Notes: generated from the sequence alone by a model not told the origin. A stretch of 64,000 nucleotides of DNA from Flavobacteriales bacterium (GCA_017795025.1 CP051243.1:3372897-3436896), one strand, 5' to 3'. Shown: positions 50,902 through 60,450, numbered from the stretch's first letter. Program-made: numbers and translations.

Positions 50902-52081
50902 GTTCGGCAATCGCTTCTTGAATCTGATTGCAAGCCCAGCGAATATCCTCCTCGCTAATATTGAGGGGTGGCGCAATTCGAAAACTATTTGGGCAACTCA
51001 GGAACCAAAAACTTAGTACCCCCCTTTTGATTAAGCTCTGTACTATTATTTGTACCTCTTCAGCTGTTTCGAAATCAATGGCAAAGAATAAGCCTCGGCG
51101 CCTAATTTCCTTTATCCGTGGATTTTGAATAAGGTTTTCAATGAGGACCCCTTTTTGTTCAACCCCCTCCAGAATCTGCTCCTTCTCAATAACCTCCAAA
51201 CTGGCTAAAGCGGCGGCACATGCCAGGGGATTACCTCCAAAGGTGGTAATATGACCCAACATTGGTTTTTCGGTAAAATGAGCCATCAAATCCTGATCGG
51301 CAATAAAGGCCCCTAAGGGAAGTCCACCACCTAAAGCCTTTGCGGTACATAAAATATCGGGTACAATACCAAACTGTTCAAAGGCAAACCAGCTGCCCGT
51401 ACGACCAATCCCGGTTTGGATTTCGTCTAAAATTAATAAAGCACCCACCTCCTTGCAGCGTTGGGACAAAGCCTGCATATAGCTTACATCGGGAATGCGT
51501 ACTCCCGCATCTCCTTGAATGGTTTCCACAACTACCGCGGCAGTGCTTTTACTTATTTGAGGCAGATCTGCTGGCTCATTAAATCTCAAAAAACGAACAT
51601 CTGGAAGTAGGGGGCGAAAAGCCTGCTTTTTGGTTTCGTTTCCACTCACGCTCAAAGCGCCATGTGTGCTCCCATGATAGGATCCTCGAAAAGCTACCAG
51701 CTCTGTTCTGCCGGTAACGCGCTTGGCTAGTTTTAAAGCCCCTTCAATAGATTCGGCCCCGCTATTTACAAAGTAGCAGCAGTTTAAACTTTCGGGTAAA
51801 ATGGCGCTTAGCTTTTGGGCCAAGCCATTCGGGCTCGATTGCACATATTCGCCATACACCATCGTATGCAAGTGCTTCTCCGTTTGCTCGTGAATAGCTG
51901 CTTTAATATGGGGATGTCCATGCCCAAGGTTACTTACCGAAATGCCACTAATAAAATCTAAATACCGTTCGCCATTTGGTCCGTAAAGCCAGGAGCCTTG
52001 TGCGGATTCAATCTCTATCCCAATCGGGAAGGGCGTGGTCATGGCCAAATGCTTTCGGAAAATCTCACCAGCCGTTTTCAT
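50891..52081 (-). CDS. Class III PLP-dependent aminotransferase
   Basis: A 396-residue aminotransferase of the acetylornithine/ornithine group. It shows [21 protein letters not shown], the [17 protein letters not shown] loop, [14 protein letters not shown] with the cofactor Asp, and [14 protein letters not shown] with the Schiff-base Lys near residue 246. The physiological substrate is not clear; no arginine or lysine biosynthesis genes are near. A perfect -7 box TACTTTTG ends 4 nt before the ATG. The VTT protein gene is 24 bp upstream on the same strand. Confidence 0.9.
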   Translation of the reverse strand: MKTAGEIFRKHLAMTTPFPIGIEIESAQGSWLYGPNGERYLDFISGISVSNLGHGHPHIKAAIHEQTEKHLHTMVYGEYVQSSPNGLAQKLSAILPESLNCCYFVNSGAESIEGALKLAKRVTGRTELVAFRGSYHGSTHGALSVSGNETKKQAFRPLLPDVRFLRFNEPADLPQISKSTAAVVVETIQGDAGVRIPDVSYMQALSQRCKEVGALLILDEIQTGIGRTGSWFAFEQFGIVPDILCTAKALGGGLPLGAFIADQDLMAHFTEKPMLGHITTFGGNPLACAAALASLEVIEKEQILEGVEQKGVLIENLIQNPRIKEIRRRGLFFAIDFETAEEVQIIVQSLIKRGVLSFWFLSCPNSFRIAPPLNISEEDIRWACNQIQEAIAELKV

Positions 52082-52085
52082 CCTT

Positions 52086-52093
52086 CAAAAGTA
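52086..52093 (-). promoter_or_regulatory. -7 box 4 nt before the aminotransferase ATG
   Basis: On the minus strand, TACTTTTG, then AAGG, then the ATG at 52081. It is a perfect TAnnTTTG with the same 4-nt spacing as at 9038, 39580 and 61294. The -33 box is not visible. Confidence 0.4.
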
Positions 52094-52105
52094 AGCTTAT
52101 GATTC

Positions 52106-52735
52106 TTAGATTTTGAAAAGAAAGTAAGCGTAAAGAAAAAAGCGAAGTAGGCGACTTAATGCCAACAGCGAATATTTCTGGCGGGGATATTCTAAGCTTC
52201 CGCTGATGATAGAGATTGGGGAAAAAGGCAAAGGGGTTAAGGCGCCGAGAAGGATTACTAAGGCCCCAAATTTTTTAAACTGAAGGATGCTGCCTTCGTA
52301 TTTTTTATGAATCCATTGATGAAAGCGAGGAATGTGATTAATCCATCTTCCCAATTGAAAGGAAACCTGGCCCCCTCCATAACTTAGTACACTTAATAGA
52401 CCAACGGCTAACCAAGGCTCGGAAAGGCTTTTGGTCCAGATAATAAATAGGTCCGGTGGAATTAGTCCTAAAAAGCTTTCACTCAAGCTAAAAACTAGGT
52501 AAACCTGAATTTCATTTAAATGGGCCAAATTAGCCGCCATCCAAGCATCAATGTCAATCAGATAATGATTAACCAGAAATAAAGCCAATCCCAAAACTCC
52601 GATGCTTAAGGCAAGCTGAAGCATATTTTTACCCACAAATCGGTAGCTGCCTTTGCGGCGATGATAGTGGTGTTGCAATTTGCTTTTTTGGACCAAGCTG
52701 CGTTTGCGAACTTGTAAGGAAGACTTTTGATTCAT
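52106..52735 (-). CDS. VTT/DedA-like membrane protein
   Basis: A 209-residue protein with a basic N-terminal tail (KRKLQHHYHRRK type) and four to five membrane spans. The segment SESFLGLIPPDLFIIWTKS and the later LGALTPLPFSPISIISGSLEY match the SNARE-associated/VTT fold of DedA/YqaA proteins, which act on membrane lipids or as flippase-like carriers. MNQKSSLQVRK at 52735 was taken as the start; the longer frame to 52834 would overlap the divergent ligase gene and its promoter. Confidence 0.8.
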   Translation of the reverse strand: MNQKSSLQVRKRSLVQKSKLQHHYHRRKGSYRFVGKNMLQLALSIGVLGLALFLVNHYLIDIDAWMAANLAHLNEIQVYLVFSLSESFLGLIPPDLFIIWTKSLSEPWLAVGLLSVLSYGGGQVSFQLGRWINHIPRFHQWIHKKYEGSILQFKKFGALVILLGALTPLPFSPISIISGSLEYPRQKYSLLALSRLLRFFLYAYFLFKI

Positions 52736-52753
52736 TCGAGGCAGAGTAGAGTG

Positions 52754-52761
52754 CAAATTTA
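52754..52761 (-). promoter_or_regulatory. -7 box of the VTT protein gene
   Basis: On the minus strand, TAAATTTG is a perfect -7 match 18 nt before the ATG at 52735. It lies in the 74-bp divergent region shared with the O-antigen ligase gene, where the plus strand has TACATTAG (52787-52794). Confidence 0.45.
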
Positions 52762-52809
52762 GAAACGAATAAGCTTTTTGAATGTTTACATTAGCACAAA
52801 TTCTAAGGC

Positions 52810-54711
52810 ATGGCAAAGTCTGGCGGTAAATCAAACCCCATTATTTTAGGACTACTTTGGGCGATATTTTTACTTCTACCAATCTTAAAACTGGAAGCGC
52901 TTCAAGATAAAAGTCTACTATCCAGACATCTACTTCTTGGATTCGGAGCAGTGGTTTACCTGATCTTCGATGCTAAGATCCTTAAAACCAAAATGCCCTT
53001 GTGGCCAAGTATTTTACTATTGGTATTAGGGCTGTTTACCTTAATTTCTAATTCTTGGGCTTACAATGGATCGGAGGCCTACGGAGTTGCCGCTCGTTTC
53101 TTTGCCTTTATCCCTTGGTTTTTCCTTTTGTATCGAATGTTGGAAGCACAATTTATCGATGCTAAGGCCTTGCTTAAGGGATTGGTCATTTTTGCAGCCG
53201 GGGCCGCTGTACCCACTTTATTGGAACTATTTAAAGCTTTAGGGAGCGGTGCCTTTTTCGATGATATTTATGTGATTAAAGCCTTTTTTAGTCATAAGAA
53301 CCTCCTCGCTTCTGCGCTCATGCTCAGTTTCCCATTCGTATTAGCGGCCTGGGTTGTGCTCGAAAAAACCTGGTCACGAGTGGCCATGTTTTTAGCCTTT
53401 ATCATGCTAATTGAAATGTTCGTTTTACGAACGCGAGGGGTGTGGTTAGGGCTTTTTATCGCTGCCTTTGTAAGCTTAGGGATTATTCAAATCAAAAAGC
53501 AATCCGTACTGCAAGTGCCCCGAAAGTGGCTCTTGATTTTCTTCGGGCTTTCTCTTTCCATCTTGATGGCTCTATTTTTTTCGCCTCAAATAAAGGCGGG
53601 CTTTACCAATAGCAGCAATGTGCAAAAGCGTTTGGTGTACTGGGAAAATAGTATGGAGATGATCCAAGAGCATCCGGCCTTAGGTGTGGGAGCCGGTAAT
53701 TGGAAACTGCTCTTTCCTAAATACGGCTTAGGGCAGGTGGACGAAAACACCATGCAGGGAATCACGCATATTCAAAGGCCGCATAATGACTTTATATGGC
53801 TGTGGGCCGAGCTTGGTCCATTAGGATTAATCCTTTATTTGGGTCTTTTCTTGTGGGCCTTTGTCACCTTAGTGGCCTCCCTGGGCAATGCGGCCTCTAA
53901 AGAAGAAAGTGTGATCAGCCTAGCTGCTCTATTTGCCTTGGTTTCCTTAGGGGTGTTCTCCTTTAGTGATTTCCCATTAGAGCGGGCGGTACACATGTTT
54001 TTGTTCATGCTCATCTTAGCCTGGGCGGCCTACAGTTCGAAAAAGGCGCCCGCTCTTAATTATGTGCCCTATCTCATTCCAGTTCTCTTAGTGATTGGCT
54101 TGTTTGTAAACTTCCAACGCTATTCCTCTGCTATCAAAATGAACGACGTTTTAGTGGCCAATCAACAGCGCAACGCCGCCGGTTTGATAAAGGCTACTGA
54201 TGCGGCTTTCGACGAGAAATGGTATACGGTAGATAATTATGCGAACCCCTTGCCTTATTATCGCGGTAAAGGTTTAATGGTACAGCAAAATCTTGATTTA
54301 GCTTATCAGGATATCAGTTTGGCCAAGGAGTATGCACCCTACAATATTTTAGTTTTAGATGCTCTAGTTCAGTACTATGCCATTGCGGGAGATGCCGATC
54401 AGGCCCTGGCTTGGGCAGATTCGGCCTTGCAGGTTTCTCCACAATTTAAGAATGTAATTTTACTAAAGGCCGACCTTCACTTACAACGCAAGGAGTTTGC
54501 TGATGCTTTAGGGGTGCTCAACATGTTTGAGCCGAGCAGTAATAATCAACGTTACCTAAACAGCTTAGCGGTAGCCTTAAGAGGAGCCCTAAGAACCTAT
54601 CCGGAGCATGGTCGCTTTAAGCCGATGATGGAGCATCTGCAAAATAGCGGAAGCCTGCAGCAACCTATGGATTACATCAATGCCTACCGACGCAAAAGGG
54701 GGGTGAATTAA
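52810..54711 (+). CDS. O-antigen ligase-like membrane protein with C-terminal TPR
   Basis: A 633-residue protein. About 12 membrane spans fill residues 10-435, and the Wzy_C/O-antigen ligase signature RPHNDFIWLWAELGPLGLILYLG is at about residue 320. Residues 440-633 are soluble, with tetratricopeptide-like helices (LDALVQYYAIAGDADQALAWADSALQVSP, then LKADLHLQRKEFADALGVL). Ligases of this build join O-polysaccharide to lipid A or glycosylate secreted proteins. In Bacteroidota such a protein may attach polysaccharide to T9SS cargo. The neighbouring glycosyltransferases and Wzm/Wzt exporter favour O-antigen work. Confidence 0.83.
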   Translation: MAKSGGKSNPIILGLLWAIFLLLPILKLEALQDKSLLSRHLLLGFGAVVYLIFDAKILKTKMPLWPSILLLVLGLFTLISNSWAYNGSEAYGVAARFFAFIPWFFLLYRMLEAQFIDAKALLKGLVIFAAGAAVPTLLELFKALGSGAFFDDIYVIKAFFSHKNLLASALMLSFPFVLAAWVVLEKTWSRVAMFLAFIMLIEMFVLRTRGVWLGLFIAAFVSLGIIQIKKQSVLQVPRKWLLIFFGLSLSILMALFFSPQIKAGFTNSSNVQKRLVYWENSMEMIQEHPALGVGAGNWKLLFPKYGLGQVDENTMQGITHIQRPHNDFIWLWAELGPLGLILYLGLFLWAFVTLVASLGNAASKEESVISLAALFALVSLGVFSFSDFPLERAVHMFLFMLILAWAAYSSKKAPALNYVPYLIPVLLVIGLFVNFQRYSSAIKMNDVLVANQQRNAAGLIKATDAAFDEKWYTVDNYANPLPYYRGKGLMVQQNLDLAYQDISLAKEYAPYNILVLDALVQYYAIAGDADQALAWADSALQVSPQFKNVILLKADLHLQRKEFADALGVLNMFEPSSNNQRYLNSLAVALRGALRTYPEHGRFKPMMEHLQNSGSLQQPMDYINAYRRKRGVN

Positions 54712-55580
54712 AACTTTAGCCCGAGGGTGTTGAGGATTCGCAGCCCCAAGATTTTTAAACTCTTGCTGTCCGCAACCGAATAGTAGTGTTGTGCTTCATG
54801 ATGCTTCCCACGTTTTTGGTAGAAGCGAGCGGCCTCGTAATACTTGCGCTGAGTAGCTTGTTCAAATTGGCGCTTACTAATCTTGCTTTGCGAATAAAAG
54901 TATTCATAAACCGCAATCACCCTCTTTAGGTGGTCATCAATTCGGCTGCTCATTCCGCCGTCTTCACGGTAATAGCTTAAAGCTTCGGGCCAGTATTGAA
55001 GGCTTATTCCTCGACTTAAAAGTTCCAACCACAGGTACAAATCCTCAGCGCCGTGAAAATCCAAATTGGTTTGAAAGGGGAAGTCCAAGGCCACTTTAGT
55101 TTGGAGGATGCTGGCCGATGGAACTAAGGGACAGCCCTTGTTGATGATGTCTTCCAAATCCTTAATGGGAAAGGTTTTACGACTTCCGCTTTCTGCACGG
55201 CCAAAGTTTTCGACCGCATGATAAAGTACGGCCGTTTCGGGGGCCGCCTTTAAAAAGGAATAACAAGAAGCGAGTTTCTCGGGATGCCAAAGGTCATCGG
55301 CATCTAAAAGCGCGCAAAACTTACCGCTGGCATGCTCTATTCCCCGGTTACGCGCCGCTCCTAATCCTTTATTCTCTTGTTCCAAGAGGCTAAACCGAAG
55401 TCCGGGCTTTTCCTCCGCCCAGGTGCTTGCCCAGTCCGCTGTGTCATCCTCAGAACCATCATTGACCAAAATGATTTCATAATCCGAAAAACTTTGATCC
55501 CAAACAGATTCCAAGCAGTCTTCCAAGGTTTCCAGGGCATTATAAGCCGGAATAATGACACTGTAAAAAGGCTTAGTCAT
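54708..55580 (-). CDS. Family 2 glycosyltransferase
   Basis: A 290-residue GT-A enzyme: SVIIPAYNALETLEDCLESVWDQSFSDYEIILVNDGSEDDT at residues 6-46 and the DxD equivalent ALLDADDLWHPEKL near residue 92. It is the last gene of a minus-strand operon; its ATG overlaps the stop of the upstream glycosyltransferase (ATGA). The C-terminal 4 bp overlap the convergent ligase gene. The donor sugar is unknown. Confidence 0.9.
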   Translation of the reverse strand: MTKPFYSVIIPAYNALETLEDCLESVWDQSFSDYEIILVNDGSEDDTADWASTWAEEKPGLRFSLLEQENKGLGAARNRGIEHASGKFCALLDADDLWHPEKLASCYSFLKAAPETAVLYHAVENFGRAESGSRKTFPIKDLEDIINKGCPLVPSASILQTKVALDFPFQTNLDFHGAEDLYLWLELLSRGISLQYWPEALSYYREDGGMSSRIDDHLKRVIAVYEYFYSQSKISKRQFEQATQRKYYEAARFYQKRGKHHEAQHYYSVADSKSLKILGLRILNTLGLKF

Positions 55581-56602
55581 TGGTTCCAATATTTACCAGG
55601 AAAAATTTGACCACGGAGTTTTTTTAAAGGCTTTAAGATACCCATCCAAGCTAGGAAATCCCTCAGATAAGAAATAAGGAAGGTGAGAAAAATCCGCCAG
55701 GCTAAATTGTTCTTATACTTTCGGAAATAGCGATAATGATGCGCATTTAGCCTTCGGTTTTCCGCATTCCAAGAATGGTAAGGTAAATTGCCAATCCACC
55801 AATTACCAATTTCGCTAATAGCGGCATCTGCTTCGTTCTGGGCCTCGGGCAATGACTGGCGCAGCAGTTCATTTATAGCAATTAACTCCCGGTACACGGA
55901 GGCTCGCTTGCGCGATTGAGAACGCTGCGTGGAGGAATGTACCCTAAAGTAATTGCGGATTTCGGCTGTAAAGGCTAAATCATATTGCAGTAGGATTTTA
56001 GCGTAGAGGTGCCAATCACCATTCAATCGCATTTTTGGGTCACCACCGCCTACCGCTTGATAGGCCGATTTCCTAAATAGTACGGCACTGGCATTGGGAA
56101 TAGGGTTGTGAAAGAAGAGCCATTTGCGACAAGCCTCCTTGCCAGGGATGGTAAAGTCCTTTTGCCAGGCTTCCGTTTTATAAAGAAAACGCAAATTCTC
56201 TTCGTAGGAATTTAGCTCTTGACCAGCTTCATCGATCAACATCGACTGGGCATAGGCCAAGCCAACTTGCTCTTGATTTTCTAAAAGAGGCAACAAATCC
56301 TTCAACAAATCGGGATGCGCGATATCATCACTTTCGGCGATCCATAAATACTTCCCTTGGGCCAGGGCTACTCCTTTGTTCCATTGCTTAAAGGGACTGC
56401 CGCTATTTTCCGAATTGGGAATAAACCGCCATTGATAGCGCTGGGCATATTCGGCCAAAATTGCCGAGCTGCCATCGGTACTGGCGTCATCTAATAAGAG
56501 CACTTCATAGTCGGTAAAGCTTTGGGCGGCAATACTATCCAGGCGCTTTCGCAGATAGGGCTCATGCTGATAGTTAGGGACAATGATGCTTATTTTCGGC
56601 AT
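55577..56602 (-). CDS. Family 2 glycosyltransferase
   Basis: A 341-residue GT2 enzyme: KISIIVPNYQHEPYLRKRLDSIAAQSFTDYEVLLLDDASTDGS at residues 3-45 and the metal-binding WIAESDDIAHPDLL near residue 95. A C-terminal amphipathic/hydrophobic stretch (AWRIFLTFLISYLRDFLAWMGIL) may anchor it to the membrane. It is tightly coupled at both ends: TAATG with the sulfotransferase gene upstream and ATGA with the glycosyltransferase downstream. Confidence 0.9.
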   Translation of the reverse strand: MPKISIIVPNYQHEPYLRKRLDSIAAQSFTDYEVLLLDDASTDGSSAILAEYAQRYQWRFIPNSENSGSPFKQWNKGVALAQGKYLWIAESDDIAHPDLLKDLLPLLENQEQVGLAYAQSMLIDEAGQELNSYEENLRFLYKTEAWQKDFTIPGKEACRKWLFFHNPIPNASAVLFRKSAYQAVGGGDPKMRLNGDWHLYAKILLQYDLAFTAEIRNYFRVHSSTQRSQSRKRASVYRELIAINELLRQSLPEAQNEADAAISEIGNWWIGNLPYHSWNAENRRLNAHHYRYFRKYKNNLAWRIFLTFLISYLRDFLAWMGILKPLKKLRGQIFPGKYWNQ

Positions 56603-57255
56603 TAGCGGAAGTACCTTTTAAGGTTGGCCGAGATGGATTTTCCGGTAAACGCTTCTAGGGCTTGGATGCTTTGCTTCTCCTTATTTTTTAAGTCCTCATA
56701 CGCCAAGCTTAGATATCGACTGCCTAAGGAAGTCGCATAAGAATTGGCCTGATTTTGATATTGCCGGCAAAGTTCGCGAGCATAGTTGGCATCATCCAAT
56801 TCTGGTGCATGGACTTCACCTTCTATTTTATTCCGCTTTTGAAGGGAAGCAATAATGGCCTCTTCGTTTCGGTGCAGGTGAATCACCTTGGCTCCAGGGA
56901 ACTTGGCCAACCACATATCGAGGGTAAAGGTGTTACGAGGGTCTTTCCAACCCCAGTCTTCGTTGCGCAGGGCTTGCTTTAATTGAGCCCAGCGGCCATT
57001 AAGACGAAAGTGTTCCCGGTAAAGTTCATGGGCCGGAATAGCATGCCAATGCTCCTTTGGCGGTACACCTGGTTTATGCCAGTCGTAGCCGCTTTTCCAC
57101 ATTACCTGCTGGTTAATGCTAAGGAAATGCATAGCCTCGTAATTGGGATCTTTAACCACTCCCATGAAGATGCCGGATTTCTCCAGTACTTTTGTGAGGA
57201 TAGAAGTCCCGCTGCGGTGCATTCCAATAATAATGTAGGGCGGACGCATGAGCAT
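56602..57255 (-). CDS. Sulfotransferase family protein
   Basis: A 217-residue protein with the 5'-phosphosulfate loop YIIIGMHRSGTSILTKVLEKSG at residues 7-28 and the 3'-phosphate region VIHLHRNEEAIIASLQKR near residue 125, typical of PAPS-dependent sulfotransferases. It would sulfate a sugar or lipid acceptor. The start is ATG at 57255 or 57249; a longer frame to 57339 would overlap the divergent gene. It heads an operon with two glycosyltransferases, so sulfated surface polysaccharide is a reasonable reading. Confidence 0.82.
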   Translation of the reverse strand: MLMRPPYIIIGMHRSGTSILTKVLEKSGIFMGVVKDPNYEAMHFLSINQQVMWKSGYDWHKPGVPPKEHWHAIPAHELYREHFRLNGRWAQLKQALRNEDWGWKDPRNTFTLDMWLAKFPGAKVIHLHRNEEAIIASLQKRNKIEGEVHAPELDDANYARELCRQYQNQANSYATSLGSRYLSLAYEDLKNKEKQSIQALEAFTGKSISANLKRYFR

Positions 57256-57258
57256 TTT

Positions 57259-57981
57259 ATGAGTACTCAAAGAAAGATAATTTTTCTCCACCTGCCTAAA
57301 ACCGGCGGTAGCTCTTTGGTTAATATTCTGCATCAGCATTATGGACTAGCGAATGCTCAACTCATTGCCGGGGACGAGGATCCTAGATTAGCAGGAGCGA
57401 TTCGTGAGGGCCAAGCCTTTATCCATGGACATTTTAGTGCAAATGCTCTTGATCAGGCCAAGGACTACTTCAAAGCGAGCTTATTAAGGCAAGCCGGAGA
57501 TCGTGTGATTTCTCGCTTTGTGCACATTGCCCATTCTAAAGAAGAGAGACTTAAAAAAGAATACCAGAACTATCAAGGTTTTGAAGATTTCTTAAAAAGC
57601 ACTTATGCCGATAATTGGCAAACCCGAATGTTGGCTGGCGTTTGGCATCAGGGGCGCGTAAATGAAGAAACTTATATCAAGGCCGTAGACCGACTATACG
57701 AATTGGATTGGGTAGCTTCTTCGGCACAGATGCCGATAGCAGCCCTGGATTTAAGTCAGAAACTAGGCTTTCGATCTTTTTACCATCCACAGCTAAATAA
57801 GCGGGCATCCCAAGCAATGTGGTTAGACATTGATGCCAAGTATCGAGCAGACATCGAAACCTTAAATCGTTTCGATGCCCAATTGGTTCGGGAGGCTGAA
57901 GCACTTTTCTTGCGCCGAAAATCCGTTTCCTTAATGGATTCCATTATCTTGAAGGCTAAACAATTAGGCTCAAGGGGCTAA
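57259..57981 (+). CDS. Sulfotransferase-like protein (family 2 type)
   Basis: A 240-residue protein that begins MSTQRKIIFLHLPKTGGSSLVNIL, the 5'-PSB loop of the sulfotransferase_2/Gal-3-O type. FIHGHFSAN and a LLRQAGDRVISRFVHI stretch (usually LRDPVERVISHY) form the second cofactor region. The usual Asp-Pro after LR is replaced by Gln-Ala, so cofactor binding may be altered. Its ATG is 3 bp from the divergent sulfotransferase start. A small membrane-protein gene follows after 5 bp. Confidence 0.78.
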   Translation: MSTQRKIIFLHLPKTGGSSLVNILHQHYGLANAQLIAGDEDPRLAGAIREGQAFIHGHFSANALDQAKDYFKASLLRQAGDRVISRFVHIAHSKEERLKKEYQNYQGFEDFLKSTYADNWQTRMLAGVWHQGRVNEETYIKAVDRLYELDWVASSAQMPIAALDLSQKLGFRSFYHPQLNKRASQAMWLDIDAKYRADIETLNRFDAQLVREAEALFLRRKSVSLMDSIILKAKQLGSRG

Positions 57982-57986
57982 GTTTA

Positions 57987-58331
57987 TTGAAAACCAAGGA
58001 ACGTCTTTCTAAGGTAGTTTTTGCTTTAAATGCTTTTCTGTTTCTTTTAAGTGCCATTGGCTTAGGGGAGCAGGAAAAGTGGTTATTGGCAGCAATTCAA
58101 GGCCTGGCAGCGGCTTTAAATATTATGCTCTTACTACGGTTTTTGAGTATGAGGTCGCGTAAGCTTTTAGGACAAGCTGTATTCATAATGAATGTCTTAG
58201 TCTGCTTATCAGTCGCTATCGACTATCAATCTTCTGGCAGTAATTACATTCACTTGGCCTGGTATTTAGCCGCTCTTATTTCTTTGATTGCCATTTTTTT
58301 TAATCGGAGGAAAGCAAAACCAAGCCCATAA
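57987..58331 (+). CDS. Small membrane protein of unknown function
   Basis: Not recognised. A 114-residue protein with four likely membrane spans (residues 9-26, 32-52, 63-81, 87-106) and a basic tail (NRRKAKPSP). The start codon appears to be TTG, 5 bp after the sulfotransferase-like stop; the next ATG is inside the second span. Probably cotranscribed with the gene before it. Confidence 0.55.
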   Translation: MKTKERLSKVVFALNAFLFLLSAIGLGEQEKWLLAAIQGLAAALNIMLLLRFLSMRSRKLLGQAVFIMNVLVCLSVAIDYQSSGSNYIHLAWYLAALISLIAIFFNRRKAKPSP

Positions 58332-58393
58332 GTTTTGAGGCATTATTCTTGAATAGAATTTAAAACTAGGTCTTCCATCTTAATTCGAGGAAA

Positions 58394-59310
58394 ATGAGCT
58401 TTGGTTCCTACCGGCTTAAAAATTTGATTCTGTTTTGTTTCATCTTGTGTACTTGGAAGATGCATGGGCAGTATACTTTACCCAAGCCAGAAGTTTTAGC
58501 ACAAAAAGGCATTCAGAAACTCACCATTCATAAAACTCCCGTTCGCTATTTGATGGGAGCGGGCACCATTCCTGTTGATACAAATGACTTAGGCCAGACC
58601 CAAGCTTTGATTCGTTATTATTTTAATTCCTCGGGAAAGATCGATTCGGTTTATCATTATCCCACCACTACGGCTACTTTAAAAAGGACATCCTGCGGTA
58701 CGACAGCCTTGACCGCTTGGTGGAAATTAAAACCATAGATCGCGATGGAAAAGTGTTGAATCGCGGTCTCGTGCAATCGATGGACTCTGCCGGATGTTGG
58801 TATTCGGCATCTTGGAGCCAGGGGGTTTTGAAGTATGAGCATTTTATTACCGCCGACAGTATCGTTTTTAAATACATTATGTATCGTGGTAGTGAAAGGT
58901 ATCCCTCCCTTATGGTTTATCGATACGATTTTGAACAAGAGATGCGTTCGGAAACTTGGTTTAGGCAAGGGGAAATGACCATAAAGCGCAGTTGGCAATG
59001 GATTGCTATTGAAGGAAGGCCGCAGCGCTTTATTTTTCAGGAGTATTTAAAAGAAGGGGAGCCCGATCCGGATGTTGAGATTTATGAAGTGGATAGCTCC
59101 GGAAAGGTGATTAATGATCAAAATGGATTTTTTACGGATCCCTTTATGTCGCATAATTACTTTGAGCGTTTTCGAGAATTTAAAGGGATTCAACACGCCC
59201 ATCAAAGTCTGATGAATCAAGATTCCTTGCCAGACTTTCAGCTCCATAAACAGCTTTGGACTTTTGATGGAACCCGATTGGAAGTCCGCTACGACTTTAG
59301 TTACCAATAA
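58394..59310 (+). pseudogene. Exported protein gene split by a -1 frameshift (broken or programmed)
   Basis: The first frame (58394-58738) encodes 114 residues with a signal peptide (MSFGSYRLKNLILFCFILCTWKMHG). The downstream frame stays open to 59310 and reads FKKDILRYDSLDRLVEIKTI through the junction, well before any start codon. The two join naturally by a -1 shift at T TTA AAA (58678-58684): TLK continues as KDILRYDS. A 5-bp stem GCGGT/ACCGC (58695-58716) lies 10 nt downstream. A lost A in the five-A run would give the same picture. The joined product would be about 305 residues; no known domain is recognised. I use the pseudogene type for lack of a better one. Confidence 0.7.
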
Positions 59311-59313
59311 GTT

Positions 59314-60450
59314 CTAGGCTTCGCTTAACCAATTGGCCTCAAGCACTATTCCGGGGTTTTGTCTTTGAGCCGCTATTTCATTGGCTTCCCAATCTTTACC
59401 GATAACTTCAAAGTAAACTGCTCGACCTACAAAGTCGGCTCGGATACCATCTAAATAGAGGTGGACATTAAAGAAAAAGCGCCCGGGCATTAAGGGTACC
59501 TTAGTAAGCTTTAGACTGCATTGTTTTTGCTTGGGGCTTAAGTCATGTTTAAAACTGCTTAAGTAATTCCCCCGACTATTAAATAAGTGTAATTCAATCC
59601 TTTGGCTTTTTGCTTCGGAATTGCTTTGCCAACTTAGGTCTACTTGCAGCGGACCATTTTGTGCAATCGATTTCTTAGCCTCGCCATTATGCGCTTCAAG
59701 GCTGGTCAATCGGGCTCGTCCGTCACCCTCTCTATCCCTGCGATCGGCAATAGCAATATCGGCTTGCAAGGTTTCTAAGCCCTTTAAATAGGCCTCAATA
59801 ACCGCACTGGGCTCCCCAATCTGTTTAATTTGGCCTTGGTCGAGCCAAGCCACTTGATCGCAAAGCCCAGAAATGGCCCCCATATTATGGCTTACAAAAA
59901 TGATACTGCGGGCTTTTTCCTTGGCCAAGCTATCCATCCTTTGCAAACAACGCTTTTGGAAATCGGCATCTCCAACCGCTAAGACTTCGTCAATTAAAAG
60001 AATCTCGGCATCGAGGTGGGCTGCTACCGCAAAAGCGAGACGCACGAACATTCCACTGCTGTAGCGTTTAACGGGCATGTCCAAAAATCGCTCTACCCCC
60101 GCAAAGTCTACAATTGCATCAAATTGCTTCCGTATGGAAGCCCGACTCATTCCTAAAATGCTTCCGTTGAGGTAAATGTTTTCTCGACCGCTAAGCTCGG
60201 GATGAAAGCCAGTGCCTACTTCCAGTAAGGAGGCCATTTTTCCGTAGGCGAGAACCCGCCCTTCGCTGGGGGCCGTAATGCGTGATAGGATTTTTAGGAG
60301 GGTAGATTTGCCGGCTCCATTGGCTCCGATTAGGCCCAGCACAGATCCTTCTTCCAAGCTTAGGTTCACGTTCTTTAAAGCCCAAAAATGCTCCTTGCCG
60401 GCGATGCGATACTGCTTGCCTAAATTCTCTATGGATAAGGCCTTTGTCAT
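59314..60450 (-). CDS. wzt: Polysaccharide ABC exporter ATPase, Wzt type
   Basis: A 378-residue ATPase energising export of O-antigen-like polysaccharide. The nucleotide-binding domain has the Walker A motif GANGAGKST near residue 42, the signature YSSGMFVRL and Walker B ILLIDEVLAVGD, all in the form of the Wzt/TagH group. The C-terminal domain (about 250-378) is beta-rich with RIELHLFNSRGNYLSSF and would bind the glycan terminus as in Wzt. Its ATG overlaps the permease stop by 4 bp. The convergent frameshifted gene ends 3 bp away. Confidence 0.92.
   Translation of the reverse strand: MTKALSIENLGKQYRIAGKEHFWALKNVNLSLEEGSVLGLIGANGAGKSTLLKILSRITAPSEGRVLAYGKMASLLEVGTGFHPELSGRENIYLNGSILGMSRASIRKQFDAIVDFAGVERFLDMPVKRYSSGMFVRLAFAVAAHLDAEILLIDEVLAVGDADFQKRCLQRMDSLAKEKARSIIFVSHNMGAISGLCDQVAWLDQGQIKQIGEPSAVIEAYLKGLETLQADIAIADRRDREGDGRARLTSLEAHNGEAKKSIAQNGPLQVDLSWQSNSEAKSQRIELHLFNSRGNYLSSFKHDLSPKQKQCSLKLTKVPLMPGRFFFNVHLYLDGIRADFVGRAVYFEVIGKDWEANEIAAQRQNPGIVLEANWLSEA

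Noticed and set aside
56983-57258. N-terminal extension of the plus-strand sulfotransferase-like gene
   Set aside because: The extra 92 residues are antisense to the divergent sulfotransferase, and the family motif begins right after the ATG at 57259.
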